DNA of 64,000 nucleotides from Cyanosarcina radialis HA8281-LM2 (GTDB lineage: Bacteria > Cyanobacteriota > Cyanobacteriia > Cyanobacteriales > CCAP-1448). The translations under genes were made by a program, and so were the position numbers. The notes below the pieces were generated by a model. The model was not told where the DNA came from. It saw only the letters and a list, made by a program, of their open reading frames with translations, and did no database searches. The stretch lies in NCBI GenBank assembly GCA_019359615.1, contig JAHHHA010000007.1, forward strand, positions 1 through 64,000, written 5' to 3'. The stretch's first letter is position 1. Every line of letters begins with the position of its first letter. Shown piece after piece: positions 20,026 to 28,660 of this stretch.

Positions 20026-20069
20026 TAAATACTAATACCTCAGTGCTTTTCGTGGCATCATACCAATTC

Positions 20070-20132
20070 TCAAAACTGGATGGACTGCTTCAGATTTTTG
20101 ACAGGTAGGTTTACAAAGATTTTTCTAGACAT
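20070..20132 (-). pseudogene. N-terminal fragment of a VOC-family gene
   Basis: AGGAGAA precedes an ATG (20132). The frame encodes 20 residues, MSRKIFVNLPVKNLKQSIQF, and then hits TGA. This is the start of a PhnB/glyoxalase-type VOC protein whose remainder is missing. With the adjacent SRPBCC fragment it marks an internal deletion in a former gene string. Confidence 0.7.
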
Positions 20133-20322
20133 GAGTTCTCCTGCAAAGATTTACATGATACTGATGCTGTCCGCTGCACGCTCAATCGTGGCAATGTCGA
20201 TCCTTAATACATAGGAATCGCCCTAGAGATAGAGTAGCAACGGGTAAGATTTTGACTAATATGCTTACAAATAATCCACCCAAATAATTCGTCAAAAATA
20301 TAAAAAAATGGCATAAGACACC

Positions 20323-20754
20323 ATGAATTTTCAGGAAGCAATTGCAGCAGCATGGGCAAAAATTGACGGGTTAATTGATGGTTTTATCCTCATACTGCCT
20401 AATATGGTCTTGGCAGCGATCGTCTTCATCGCCTTTTTTTTCGCCGCCAGATGGTCGAAGGCATTTGTTAAACGCCTCACTCGCAAGCATCGACAAGCAA
20501 GAAATCTGGGATTGGTATTGGGACGGTTAGCTCAAGGAACCGTCATTCTCATTGGTTTATTTGTTGCCCTATCGATCGTCATCCCAACATTTAGAGCGGG
20601 AGATATCGCCAAGGCTATAAAAGAGCGCAAAATCCTCTTGCGTCATGCCGAGATGGTAAAGCAAGATAGCCAGCAAGCCATAGCCGAAGAATTAGACAAA
20701 AAAGATATTGAGGAGCGTTACTGGGCGATTAAGAGAGAGCTTTTAGCAAAATGA
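20323..20754 (+). CDS. truncated MscS-like membrane protein with unrelated tail
   Basis: This 143-residue protein starts like a small-conductance mechanosensitive channel: two transmembrane segments at about 22-45 and 68-88, with LGRLAQGTVILIGLFVALSI and PTFRAGD. The pore helix and beta-domain that should follow are absent. The frame goes straight into a charged helical tail (AIKERKILLRHAEMVKQ). It cannot form a normal channel. It is either a deletion product or a small membrane adaptor. Its stop overlaps the next start (ATGA), so the two genes are translationally coupled. Confidence 0.65.
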   Translation: MNFQEAIAAAWAKIDGLIDGFILILPNMVLAAIVFIAFFFAARWSKAFVKRLTRKHRQARNLGLVLGRLAQGTVILIGLFVALSIVIPTFRAGDIAKAIKERKILLRHAEMVKQDSQQAIAEELDKKDIEERYWAIKRELLAK

Positions 20755-21647
20755 AGAAGAAAATTAGATACATTTTATTAGGCCTATTGGGATTTATCGG
20801 TGCCATTTTTATTTGGGGGTTAATCGAACCATACCTACTCGATCGAGAACCTGAAGTCGCAACCATTCCCAATCTTCCCGCCGCTTGGGAGGGACAAAAA
20901 ATCGCTGCCATTGGCGATTGGCAGGTGGGAATGTGGCTCGCTAACACGCCTACCGTCGGTCGGGCTGTCGAGCGGATCGTGAAAGCACGTCCCGCAATCG
21001 CATTAATTCTGGGCGATTTTATTTATCGTGCAGGCGACGATCCCAGTCAAGAAATCGATAAGGCGATCGAGCTAATTCGCCCTTTGGCAGCTTCGGCAAT
21101 TCCTACTTATGCCGTGCTGGGAAATCACGATTATGGTATGACCTCGAAAAACGGTTCAAGAGATGCAGCGCAAGCTGCCAAACTCGTCGAGTCCTTGGAA
21201 TCTGTGGGCGTGCGAGTGCTGCAAAACGAAGCTGTGCCAGTAATATTGCCAAGCGATCGATCGGTGCCTTTGTATGTGGTAGGAGTTGGATCGAGATGGG
21301 CTAATCAATCTCAACCGCAAGTGGCGCTGGCAGGAGTACCAGAGGTTGCCCCCAGGTTCGTCGTGATGCACCATCCCGAATCCTTTGCCGAATTTCCTGC
21401 TAACACTGCACCTGTAGCGGTAGCAGGACACACCCACGGCGGGCAAATTCGCTTACCATTCACCCCCCAATGGTCTTGGTTGACTTTTGTAAAAGAGGAT
21501 GAGGTTCATGCTGATGGTTGGATCGCCCAATACGGGCAGCCAGGAAACCATCTTTACGTCAACAGAGGAATCGGTTTCAGCATCCTACCGATCCGGATTA
21601 ACTGTCCGCCAGAAATCACTTTCTTTACACTTCGCTCCTCTGGCTAA
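20751..21647 (+). CDS. membrane-anchored metallophosphoesterase
   Basis: This 298-residue protein has one N-terminal transmembrane helix (about 6-25). The calcineurin-like motifs are IGDWQVG, LILGDFI, LGNHDYG, VMHHPE and GHTHGGQI. The first motif has Asp but lacks the usual His of DxH. Relatives include YkuE/LpxH-like phosphodiesterases acting on lipids or nucleotides at the membrane. It overlaps the preceding MscS-like gene by 4 bases. Confidence 0.88.
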   Translation: MKKKIRYILLGLLGFIGAIFIWGLIEPYLLDREPEVATIPNLPAAWEGQKIAAIGDWQVGMWLANTPTVGRAVERIVKARPAIALILGDFIYRAGDDPSQEIDKAIELIRPLAASAIPTYAVLGNHDYGMTSKNGSRDAAQAAKLVESLESVGVRVLQNEAVPVILPSDRSVPLYVVGVGSRWANQSQPQVALAGVPEVAPRFVVMHHPESFAEFPANTAPVAVAGHTHGGQIRLPFTPQWSWLTFVKEDEVHADGWIAQYGQPGNHLYVNRGIGFSILPIRINCPPEITFFTLRSSG

Positions 21648-21731
21648 AAATCCACTATTAGAGGGACGTGCCAGGAGGAGAATATTTACGAAACTGGCTA
21701 AGAAAAAACTATTTCATCTTTTCTCTATGTC

Positions 21732-22520
21732 ATGCTCTACGTTAATTTTGGGCTGGCCGTTGTCGAGTCATCGCCATCCAATCCGACATTATTAATTTTG
21801 TCTGGATTATTGGCGATCGCCTTGGCACTAATACATATCTTTGCAGGCAAGTTACGCTTTCTCGAAGTTACCCCTCGCAGCATTTGGCTATCGTTTGCCA
21901 GTGGCGTTTCGGTGGCCTACATTTTCGTCCACATTTTACCCGAACTCAACCAATACCAGGAGACGGTTACAGAAGCAGTAGGCGAGACACTGGCCTTTCT
22001 AGAACATCACGTTTATCTTTTAGCTTTACTAGGATTAGCTGTTTTTTACGGATTAGAGCGGGCAGCATTAGTATCGCGCCAACGGAACCAACAGGCTGGA
22101 AAAGGAGATGTAACAGAAGCCGGAGTTTTTGGGCTGCATATTGTTTCTTTTGCTGGCTACAATGCCCTGATCGGCTATCTACTGTTGCATCGGGAAGAAC
22201 CGGGAATTTTGAGTTTATTTTTCTTTTTCTTAGCAATGGCTTGGCATTTTGTGGTTAATGATTTCGGGTTGCGAGAAAATCACAAACACGCTTATCACTA
22301 TCTCGGTCGTTGGATACTAGCAGCAGCGATTATTTTGGGATGGGCAATCCGAGCGGGCAGCGAACTTCCAAAAGCCGCGATCGCTCTGTTGTTTGCCTTT
22401 CTCGCCGGAGGGGTAATTTTGAACGTGCTGAAAGAGGAACTGCCAGAAGAACGTCAAAGTCGTTTTTGGGCGTTTGCTCTCGGTGCGGGAATATATACAG
22501 TGCTTTTACTGGCATTATGA
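21732..22520 (+). CDS. ZIP-like integral membrane protein
   Basis: This 262-residue protein has about eight hydrophobic helices. SGVSVAYIFVHILPEL near 56-71 and FLAGGVILNVLKEELPE near 222-238 resemble the ends of ZIP metal transporters. The histidine-rich loop and full HNxxD signature are not seen. A distant ZIP-family or related membrane protein is the best reading, and metal transport is inference only. Confidence 0.65.
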   Translation: MLYVNFGLAVVESSPSNPTLLILSGLLAIALALIHIFAGKLRFLEVTPRSIWLSFASGVSVAYIFVHILPELNQYQETVTEAVGETLAFLEHHVYLLALLGLAVFYGLERAALVSRQRNQQAGKGDVTEAGVFGLHIVSFAGYNALIGYLLLHREEPGILSLFFFFLAMAWHFVVNDFGLRENHKHAYHYLGRWILAAAIILGWAIRAGSELPKAAIALLFAFLAGGVILNVLKEELPEERQSRFWAFALGAGIYTVLLLAL

Positions 22521-22544
22521 AATTGCCCAATAGATGATGGTGTC

Positions 22545-22672
22545 GGTGCGTTACGCTGCGCTAACGCACCCTACATTTAGCTTTGCGTAAGTGTATTAAG
22601 TAGGGTGTGTTAGACGGTAATAACCTTTGCTAAGATTTCAACTTAACAATCCGTCGTAACGCACCATTATAG
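22545..22672. repeat. palindromic intergenic repeat
   Basis: GGTGCGTTA (22545-22553) and TAACGCACC (22562-22570) form a perfect stem. Variants of the same arms recur near 22600-22612 and 22653-22664. This is a common type of cyanobacterial dispersed palindrome, here between convergent genes. Confidence 0.65.
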
Positions 22673-22682
22673 GCTGTTGTTA

Positions 22683-23303
22683 TTAGTGCCTATGCCTTCT
22701 TCTTGTTTTACGACGGCGACGGACAAACCAAATTCCAAAAGCTCCCAAGATTACTACTAAAACGATTAGAGATATCGGGCCGAGGAACTGTTTAACTAAT
22801 TGGTAATTTTGCCCCAGGATGAAACCTGTATAGCCCAGCAATCCCACCCAAAGCAGAGTGCCAACGATCGAATACAACAAAAAAGGCAGTAGCGACATCT
22901 CTTGAAAACCAGCCGGAACCGAGATATAAGTCCGAATGGCTGGGAGTAAGCGACCAAAAAGCACTACTGCTCCCCCGTATTTACGAAACCAACTTTTCGA
23001 TCTGTCAATGTCAGAATCCGATAAACTCAGCCATTTGCCATGCCTGTTTATCCACCGACGCAAACGTTTTTCTCCCACCAGCTTGCCGACGTAATACCAA
23101 GGTAACGTGCCCAATACCGAGCCTATCGTTCCTGCCAAAATTACCAAAGGCCAGGTCAACTGACTTTGCCGAACGGCAAACCCTGCTAAAGGCATAATTA
23201 ACTCAGAAGGGATCGGAGGAAAAAGATTTTCCAGTAGCATTAACAGCGCAATACCTACATATCCCAAGGAAGCAACGGTGTTGGTAATCCAATCGAGCAT
23301 CAA
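22683..23303 (-). CDS. DedA-family membrane protein
   Basis: This 206-residue DedA/SNARE-associated protein has ENLFPPIPSELIMPLAG near 24-40 and the re-entrant motif FGRLLPAIRTYISVPAG near 115-131. It is followed by C-terminal transmembrane helices and a very basic tail (RRRRKTRRRHRH). DedA proteins are proposed lipid scramblases or carriers such as the undecaprenyl-phosphate flippases. The gene lies 18 bases after the M48 gene on the same strand. Confidence 0.9.
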   Translation of the reverse strand: MMLDWITNTVASLGYVGIALLMLLENLFPPIPSELIMPLAGFAVRQSQLTWPLVILAGTIGSVLGTLPWYYVGKLVGEKRLRRWINRHGKWLSLSDSDIDRSKSWFRKYGGAVVLFGRLLPAIRTYISVPAGFQEMSLLPFLLYSIVGTLLWVGLLGYTGFILGQNYQLVKQFLGPISLIVLVVILGAFGIWFVRRRRKTRRRHRH

Positions 23304-23321
23304 ACTGTTTCCGATCGACTT

Positions 23322-24098
23322 TTAACGATTTACTTGTCGGGAATTAATAATTTCTTGCAGTCTGGCAATGCGATCGTCTGTTGCTGGGTGAGTGCTTAAA
23401 AATGCAGGCGGTGAGGGTTGGTTGCGTAACTTCTCCAAAAAGTTAATCAAAGCTACTGGTGAATAACCCGTGCGGGCTAAATTCTCTACAGCTAAACGAT
23501 CGGCTTCATATTCGTCTGCTCGACTGCGAGGGCGATTTAGTGCTAGTTCTACCCCGATCCCTACCAGCGCGTTATCTTCTACACCCGCAGCCGTAGCTAC
23601 TCCCCGCGCGATCGCGATTTCTCTCATCTGCTCGATCGCATGACGCTCGGCAATATGACCGATTTCGTGCGCTATTACTGCTGCTAATTGAGCTTCATTA
23701 TCTACTGCATTTAACAAACCCGTGGTGACATAAACATAGCCCCCAGCCGTGGCGAAAGCGTTAACCCTTTCATCTCGCACTATCTGGAAAGTATAGGGAA
23801 TATCGGGACGAGTGCTATTGTTGGCTAAACGCTGGCCGATGCGATCGACATAACGATTGGCATTAGCATTGCGGTAGAGTTGAACTTCCTGACCGACAAG
23901 CTGCTGGTTTATCTGTCTGCCTAAGCGAACTTCTTCCTCATCAGAAATACTGTAAAGTTGAAAGATTTGCGCTCCCCGAAATAGCAGTTCAAACCAAGGT
24001 TGGGCCGAGACTGTTTGAGGAGTGCCGATAGTAATACCAGCCGCTACTGAAAGGCTAATTAACGGGTAATACCAATGACGACGTTGGCGAGAAAACAT
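23322..24098 (-). CDS. M48-family metalloprotease, exported
   Basis: The 258-residue protein has a hydrophobic N-terminal segment with an SAQ cleavage site near 31-33. The zinc motif HEIGH lies at 144-148, and the third ligand is in ADEYEADRLA. This is the BepA/LoiP-type layout without TPRs. It probably degrades or refolds misfolded envelope proteins. It is upstream of, and probably co-transcribed with, the DedA gene. Confidence 0.9.
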   Translation of the reverse strand: MFSRQRRHWYYPLISLSVAAGITIGTPQTVSAQPWFELLFRGAQIFQLYSISDEEEVRLGRQINQQLVGQEVQLYRNANANRYVDRIGQRLANNSTRPDIPYTFQIVRDERVNAFATAGGYVYVTTGLLNAVDNEAQLAAVIAHEIGHIAERHAIEQMREIAIARGVATAAGVEDNALVGIGVELALNRPRSRADEYEADRLAVENLARTGYSPVALINFLEKLRNQPSPPAFLSTHPATDDRIARLQEIINSRQVNR

Positions 24099-24351
24099 CT
24101 TTTTTATCTACTTTTGAAGTTTTTAAATTGCAAAATCTACTTCGCTTTAACTTCTATTATAAACTTTGAAAATCTGTTGCTATTTAAGTTTTAAACTAGC
24201 GTATTTAATCCAAAAGCTTCTCTATCAAAAGACGGACTTTTGTTAAATTCCCTAAAGTGGAATTCTTTCTCATTATTTTGAGTTTCCACCAGTTATCCAC
24301 TATTTATGTATATCTTCAAAACGTAGTCACTAAAAATTTGACAAATTAGCA

Positions 24352-24747
24352 ATGATTACTCTGTTGAAGAAGTTTCAAAACTTGAGAAGTTGGCAAAGAA
24401 TTCGTACTGGAGCGATCGCCACTCTCTTGCTAGCTGCGCTCTCTCCTGTTTATGCAACTCAAAAATCTGTTGCTGCTCCCCTAACTCTTCAGAACCAATA
24501 TCCATTGAATGTCACCGTTGAAGATGTGGCAGAAGATCCAGAAGATTATATCGGTCGGATAGTCACCGTCCGGAGCGAACCCGACCCCATTGACGGCTCA
24601 AACGCCTTTGAGTTAGACGATGAAGGATTCTTGAATCTTGGTTTGATTGACGACGACGAAGTTCTAGTCCTCAATCCTTATAGAATTTCTTTCCCTGCTA
24701 TTGAAAATAACAATCCAGACTTTCAAGTTACGGGTGAAGTGGGTTAG
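24352..24747 (+). CDS. exported hypothetical protein
   Basis: The 131-residue protein has a signal peptide (about 1-41). A small acidic domain follows with VTVEDVAEDPEDYIGRIVTVRSE and a strand-rich end. The pattern of a strand pair around YIGRIVTV recalls small OB-like periplasmic domains, but I cannot name a family. It stands alone between divergent and convergent neighbours. Confidence 0.65.
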   Translation: MITLLKKFQNLRSWQRIRTGAIATLLLAALSPVYATQKSVAAPLTLQNQYPLNVTVEDVAEDPEDYIGRIVTVRSEPDPIDGSNAFELDDEGFLNLGLIDDDEVLVLNPYRISFPAIENNNPDFQVTGEVG

Positions 24748-24881
24748 GTTGCGGGGATACTTTTGTTGAGTAAGAGAGAGCGCCTAACTGCCTAAGCCAA
24801 TTTTATGTACAGCGATCGCTCGGCAATTACTCACAGGAAAAAGCAGCGATAGCTCTCATCAAACTATCAGACTTAAACATT

Positions 24882-25625
24882 TCAAATTTGACAATTCATA
24901 ACTAGCGATCGCATTCCCCAAAAAATTAAATGCGGATCGGCAATTACCGCCGCCGAAATTTCAGGCGAGTAGATTTGAAGATAATGAAGTAAATAAGAGC
25001 GATCGCCCCCTGTAATTACCACTTTACTATCTGGAAATTCTTCACGCCAAGCTGTTACAAAGTCTTGAATTCCAGCTATCAGTGTATAGATCGTTCCACT
25101 TTTAATTGCCTCTGGCGTATTTAACGCCCAGCGTGGGGGCATTTGGGTTGGCAACTCTACCTCTGGTAAAGCAGCAGTATTGGTAGCTAAAGAGCGTAAC
25201 TGCGATCGCAATCCCGATAAAATCGCCCCTCCTACCAGTCGCCCGCTGGCATCGGCCCCTGTAAAAGTCAGCGCCGTTCCCCCGTCGATTACTAGTACGG
25301 GGAATCCATAAATTTCTCCAGCACCCCACAACGCCAAAGCTCGATCGATCCCCAATGTAGGATAGGTTCCCGATAAGGGAATTTGCTCTAGGGCGATCGA
25401 ATGTACGTTTGGGTAACTTTGCCAAATAGCCGTTTGTTCCGGTACGACAGAGGCTAGGTAGAGAGGGGGAGAGGGAGATGGGGAGATGGGGAGATGGGGA
25501 GATGGGGAGATGGGGAGATGGGGAGTGTCCCAAGTTTCTTGGAGCGTGTAGCCTGTAAACTTTGCCCAGTGGAGGCGGGAATTACCGATCGCTAAAGCCA
25601 GCCAATTTTGGTCTGCACGTTCCAC
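24882..25625 (-). CDS. coaX: type III pantothenate kinase
   Basis: This 247-residue CoaX has the ASKHA phosphate motif [10 protein letters not shown] near 12-21, [13 protein letters not shown] near 90-102 and [12 protein letters not shown] near 111-122. It catalyses the first committed step of CoA synthesis, is potassium-dependent and is not feedback inhibited. Residues 35-54 are a low-complexity HLPISPSP repeat encoded by six octamers (25476-25523), inserted before the conserved SVVPEQ. The start is GTG at 25625 with AGAGAG upstream. The gene is divergent from flv3. Confidence 0.9.
   Translation of the reverse strand: MERADQNWLALAIGNSRLHWAKFTGYTLQETWDTPHLPISPSPHLPISPSPSPPLYLASVVPEQTAIWQSYPNVHSIALEQIPLSGTYPTLGIDRALALWGAGEIYGFPVLVIDGGTALTFTGADASGRLVGGAILSGLRSQLRSLATNTAALPEVELPTQMPPRWALNTPEAIKSGTIYTLIAGIQDFVTAWREEFPDSKVVITGGDRSYLLHYLQIYSPEISAAVIADPHLIFWGMRSLVMNCQI
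25476..25523. repeat. octamer tandem repeat AGATGGGG x6 within coaX
   Basis: Six perfect 8-bp units lie inside the coaX coding region. The unit length is not a multiple of three, so gain or loss of one or two units would shift the frame. The same unit, also six copies, occurs at 49466-49513. Confidence 0.95.
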
Positions 25626-25731
25626 AGTCGATCTCTCTTATGGTATTTATAAGAATTTTAATAAAAATTTACAATTAACCCGTGGCAGAATGAAGGCAGG
25701 TAAAAAAGGTTGCCAACAAGGAGACGGAATT

Positions 25732-27450
25732 ATGGTAGCGACTGCCACCCAAATCCAAAAGCGCTTGACCGTGGAAACTAAAGAGATCGCCCAAGAGACG
25801 ACGACTATACGATCGTTAGATTGGGATCGCGATCGCTTCGACATTGAATTTGGCTTGAAAAACGGCACCACCTACAATTCGTTCCTGATTCGGGGTAGTA
25901 AAACCGCTTTAGTTGACACCTCTCACGAAAAGTTTCGCCAACTGTACCTCGATACCCTCAAGGGTTTAATCGACCCCAGCCAGATCGATTATCTAATTAT
26001 CAGCCATACCGAACCCGATCATAGTGGCTTAGTCAAAGATGTATTGGCATTAGCACCGCAAGCGATCGTCGTCGGTTCTAAAGTAGCGATCCAGTTTTTA
26101 GAAGGATTCGTCCATCAGCCGTTTGAAAAGAAAATAGTCAAAAATGGCGATCGCCTAGACTTAGGTAACGGGCACGAACTCGAATTCGTCATCGCCCCCA
26201 ACCTCCACTGGCCGGATACCATCTTCACCTTCGACCATAAAACCCAGATTCTCTTCACCTGCGATGCTTTTGGGATGCACTACTGTTCCAGCAGCACCTT
26301 TGACGAAGATTTAGCCACCATTGAAGAAGACTTCCGCTATTACTACGACTGCTTGATGGGGCCAAACGCCCGTTCGGTGCTATCAGCCTTAAAGCGGATG
26401 AAAGAACTCCCAGAAATTCGCACTATTGGTACCGGACACGGCCCTCTGTTGCACCATAACGTTACCGAACTGGTAGGACGCTATCGGCAATGGAGTCAAG
26501 ACCAAGCCAAAGCCGATACCACAGTTGCCGTATTCTACGCCTCTGATTACGGTTATAGCGATCGCCTCTCGCAAGCCATCGCCCACGGGATTACCAAAAC
26601 TGGAGTCGCCGTCGAGATGCTAGATTTGCGATCGGCAGAACCTCAAGAAATTACTGAAGTCGTTGGCATTGCCTCTGGCTTAGTCATCGGAATGCCCCCG
26701 ATCTCAGATGTCAACGCCCAAGCTAGTTTAAGTACCATTTTGGCAGCCGCCAAACCCAAGCAATCAGTCGGCTTTTTTGAATCTGGTGGCGGAGACGACG
26801 AATCCGTGTACCCACTGCGGATCAAATTCACCGACTTAGGATTGACCGAAGCCTTCCCAGCGATTTTAGTTAAAGAAACCCCCCACGAAACCACTTATCA
26901 AGTGTGCGACGAAGCTGGTACCGACTTAGGGCAATTACTGAGTCGCGATCGCCAGATTAACAAAATCAAATCTCTCGATGCCGATCTGGAAAAAGCATTA
27001 GGGCGGATCAGTGGCGGACTGTATATTATCACTACCAAAAAAGGAGATCTTAGCAGTGCGATGTTAGCCTCTTGGGTATCGCAAGCCAGCTTTGAACCGC
27101 TAGGAGTGACGATCGCTGTGGCTAAAGATCGGGCAATAGAATCGCTGCTGCACGTAGGCGATCGCTTCGTTCTCAACGTCTTGGAAGAAGGCAATTACCA
27201 AGCATTAATGAAGCATTTCCTCAAGCGTTTTGCCCCAGGAGGCGATCGATTTGCTGGAGTGAAGACTCAGCCAGCCGCCAATGGTTCCCCCATTCTTACT
27301 GAGGCTCTAGCTTATATGGAGTGCGAAGTGAGTAGCCGGATGGAATTAGCCGATCACTGGATAATTTACGCTACGGTTGATGCCGGAAGGGTTTCTAAAC
27401 CTGATGCCTTAACGGCAGTTCATCACAGGAAGGTGGGGAATTATTATTAA
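25732..27450 (+). CDS. flv3: flavodiiron protein Flv3
   Basis: This 572-residue three-domain class C flavodiiron protein has a metallo-beta-lactamase-like diiron domain (1 to about 255) with the canonical ligand motif SHTEPDHSG, CDAFGMH and GTGHGP. A flavodoxin domain follows (about 275-415), then a flavin-reductase domain (about 430-572). It is closest to Synechocystis Flv3. With Flv1 it reduces O2 to water downstream of photosystem I, protecting it under fluctuating light or low carbon. ATG 25732 is preferred to the upstream 25690 because AAGGAG (25718-25723) sits at the right distance. Confidence 0.93.
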   Translation: MVATATQIQKRLTVETKEIAQETTTIRSLDWDRDRFDIEFGLKNGTTYNSFLIRGSKTALVDTSHEKFRQLYLDTLKGLIDPSQIDYLIISHTEPDHSGLVKDVLALAPQAIVVGSKVAIQFLEGFVHQPFEKKIVKNGDRLDLGNGHELEFVIAPNLHWPDTIFTFDHKTQILFTCDAFGMHYCSSSTFDEDLATIEEDFRYYYDCLMGPNARSVLSALKRMKELPEIRTIGTGHGPLLHHNVTELVGRYRQWSQDQAKADTTVAVFYASDYGYSDRLSQAIAHGITKTGVAVEMLDLRSAEPQEITEVVGIASGLVIGMPPISDVNAQASLSTILAAAKPKQSVGFFESGGGDDESVYPLRIKFTDLGLTEAFPAILVKETPHETTYQVCDEAGTDLGQLLSRDRQINKIKSLDADLEKALGRISGGLYIITTKKGDLSSAMLASWVSQASFEPLGVTIAVAKDRAIESLLHVGDRFVLNVLEEGNYQALMKHFLKRFAPGGDRFAGVKTQPAANGSPILTEALAYMECEVSSRMELADHWIIYATVDAGRVSKPDALTAVHHRKVGNYY

Positions 27451-27561
27451 GTAGATCGGCTATAAATTTGCGAACCTTGGCGTTAAGTTTTTAATTCCTA
27501 GACCCGCTAGCAACTTTCTAGAGGTTAAGTACGCCAAGGCGAGTACCAAGACACGCCAAGC

Positions 27562-28620
27562 ATGAAAGACAACCTATCGCTGGGAGATTACGATCGCTTT
27601 TTACAGGCTCTCAAAGACCGCATCCGCACCGCCCAAGTTAGGGCATCTCTAGCAGTCAACCGAGAGCTAGTATTGCTTTACTGGCAGATCGGTCGAGAAA
27701 TTCTTCAAAGGCAGCAGCAGCAAGGCTGGGGAGCCAAGGTAATTGAAAAGCTAGCAAAAGATCTGAGACTAGAATTTCCCCAGATGAAGGGTTTTTCGCG
27801 CACCAACCTGCTTTATATGCGGGCGTTTGCTGAAGCTTATGCCGACGAGCTAATTGTCCAAGCACCGCTTGGACAAATTACTTGGTATCACAATATTGCT
27901 TTACTAGATAAACTCAAATCTAATGCCGAGCGTTTGTGGTATGCCAAACAGACAGTTGAGAATGGCTGGAGCCGGAATATTTTAGTTCACCAAATTGAAA
28001 GTAGACTTTATCATCGAACTGGAGGTGCTATTACTAACTTCGATCGCGCACTGCCTAAGCCTCAGTCAGAACTGGCACAGCAACTACTCAAAGATCCGTA
28101 CAATTTTGATTTTCTCGTTTTAAACAAAGAAGCCCAGGAAAGAGATCTAGAGAAAGCCTTGGTAGCTCACATTCGAGACTTTCTGATGGAACTAGGAGTT
28201 GGATTTGCTTTTGTGGGCAGTCAGTATCATTTGGAAGTACAAGGAGATGACTACTATATCGATCTGCTCTTCTATCATCTCAAACTGCGTTGCTATGTAG
28301 TAATTGACCTGAAAATTGGAGAATTCCAACCGGAATTTTCAGGAAAGATGAGTTTTTATGTTTCAGCGGTAGACGATCTACTACGCCACCGAGATGATGG
28401 CCCGACTATTGGCATCATCCTCTGTAAAGGTAAAAAGAAAATAGCAGTAGAGTATGCTCTGCGAGATGTCAATAAACCAATTGGCATTTCCACATATCAA
28501 TTGCAGGATACTTTGCCTGAATCGCTACAAACAAGTTTGCCAACTTTAGAACAACTAGAGATGGAGCTAAATGCAGTAGTTCTGGAAATAGAGACAACTT
28601 CTGACAAAAATAGTGAATAA
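27562..28620 (+). CDS. DUF1016/PDDEXK nuclease-domain protein (YhcG type)
   Basis: The 352-residue protein has a DUF1016 N-terminal helical domain (VNRELVLLYWQIGREIL, GFSRTNLLYMRAFAEAY). The C-terminal PDDEXK-like fold is DDYYIDLLFYHLKLRCYVVIDLKIGEF, written here in two parts: DDYYIDLLFYH and then YVVIDLKIGEF. YhcG-type proteins are linked to DNA metabolism, restriction and phage-defence contexts, but their role is unresolved. The gene sits exactly between flv3 and flv1 and is read in their direction. It is probably a mobile or defence cargo gene. Confidence 0.88.
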   Translation: MKDNLSLGDYDRFLQALKDRIRTAQVRASLAVNRELVLLYWQIGREILQRQQQQGWGAKVIEKLAKDLRLEFPQMKGFSRTNLLYMRAFAEAYADELIVQAPLGQITWYHNIALLDKLKSNAERLWYAKQTVENGWSRNILVHQIESRLYHRTGGAITNFDRALPKPQSELAQQLLKDPYNFDFLVLNKEAQERDLEKALVAHIRDFLMELGVGFAFVGSQYHLEVQGDDYYIDLLFYHLKLRCYVVIDLKIGEFQPEFSGKMSFYVSAVDDLLRHRDDGPTIGIILCKGKKKIAVEYALRDVNKPIGISTYQLQDTLPESLQTSLPTLEQLEMELNAVVLEIETTSDKNSE

Positions 28621-28660
28621 CCTTTAACTTTGTAGACCTCGTTCTCTTTTTAAGTTGCTT

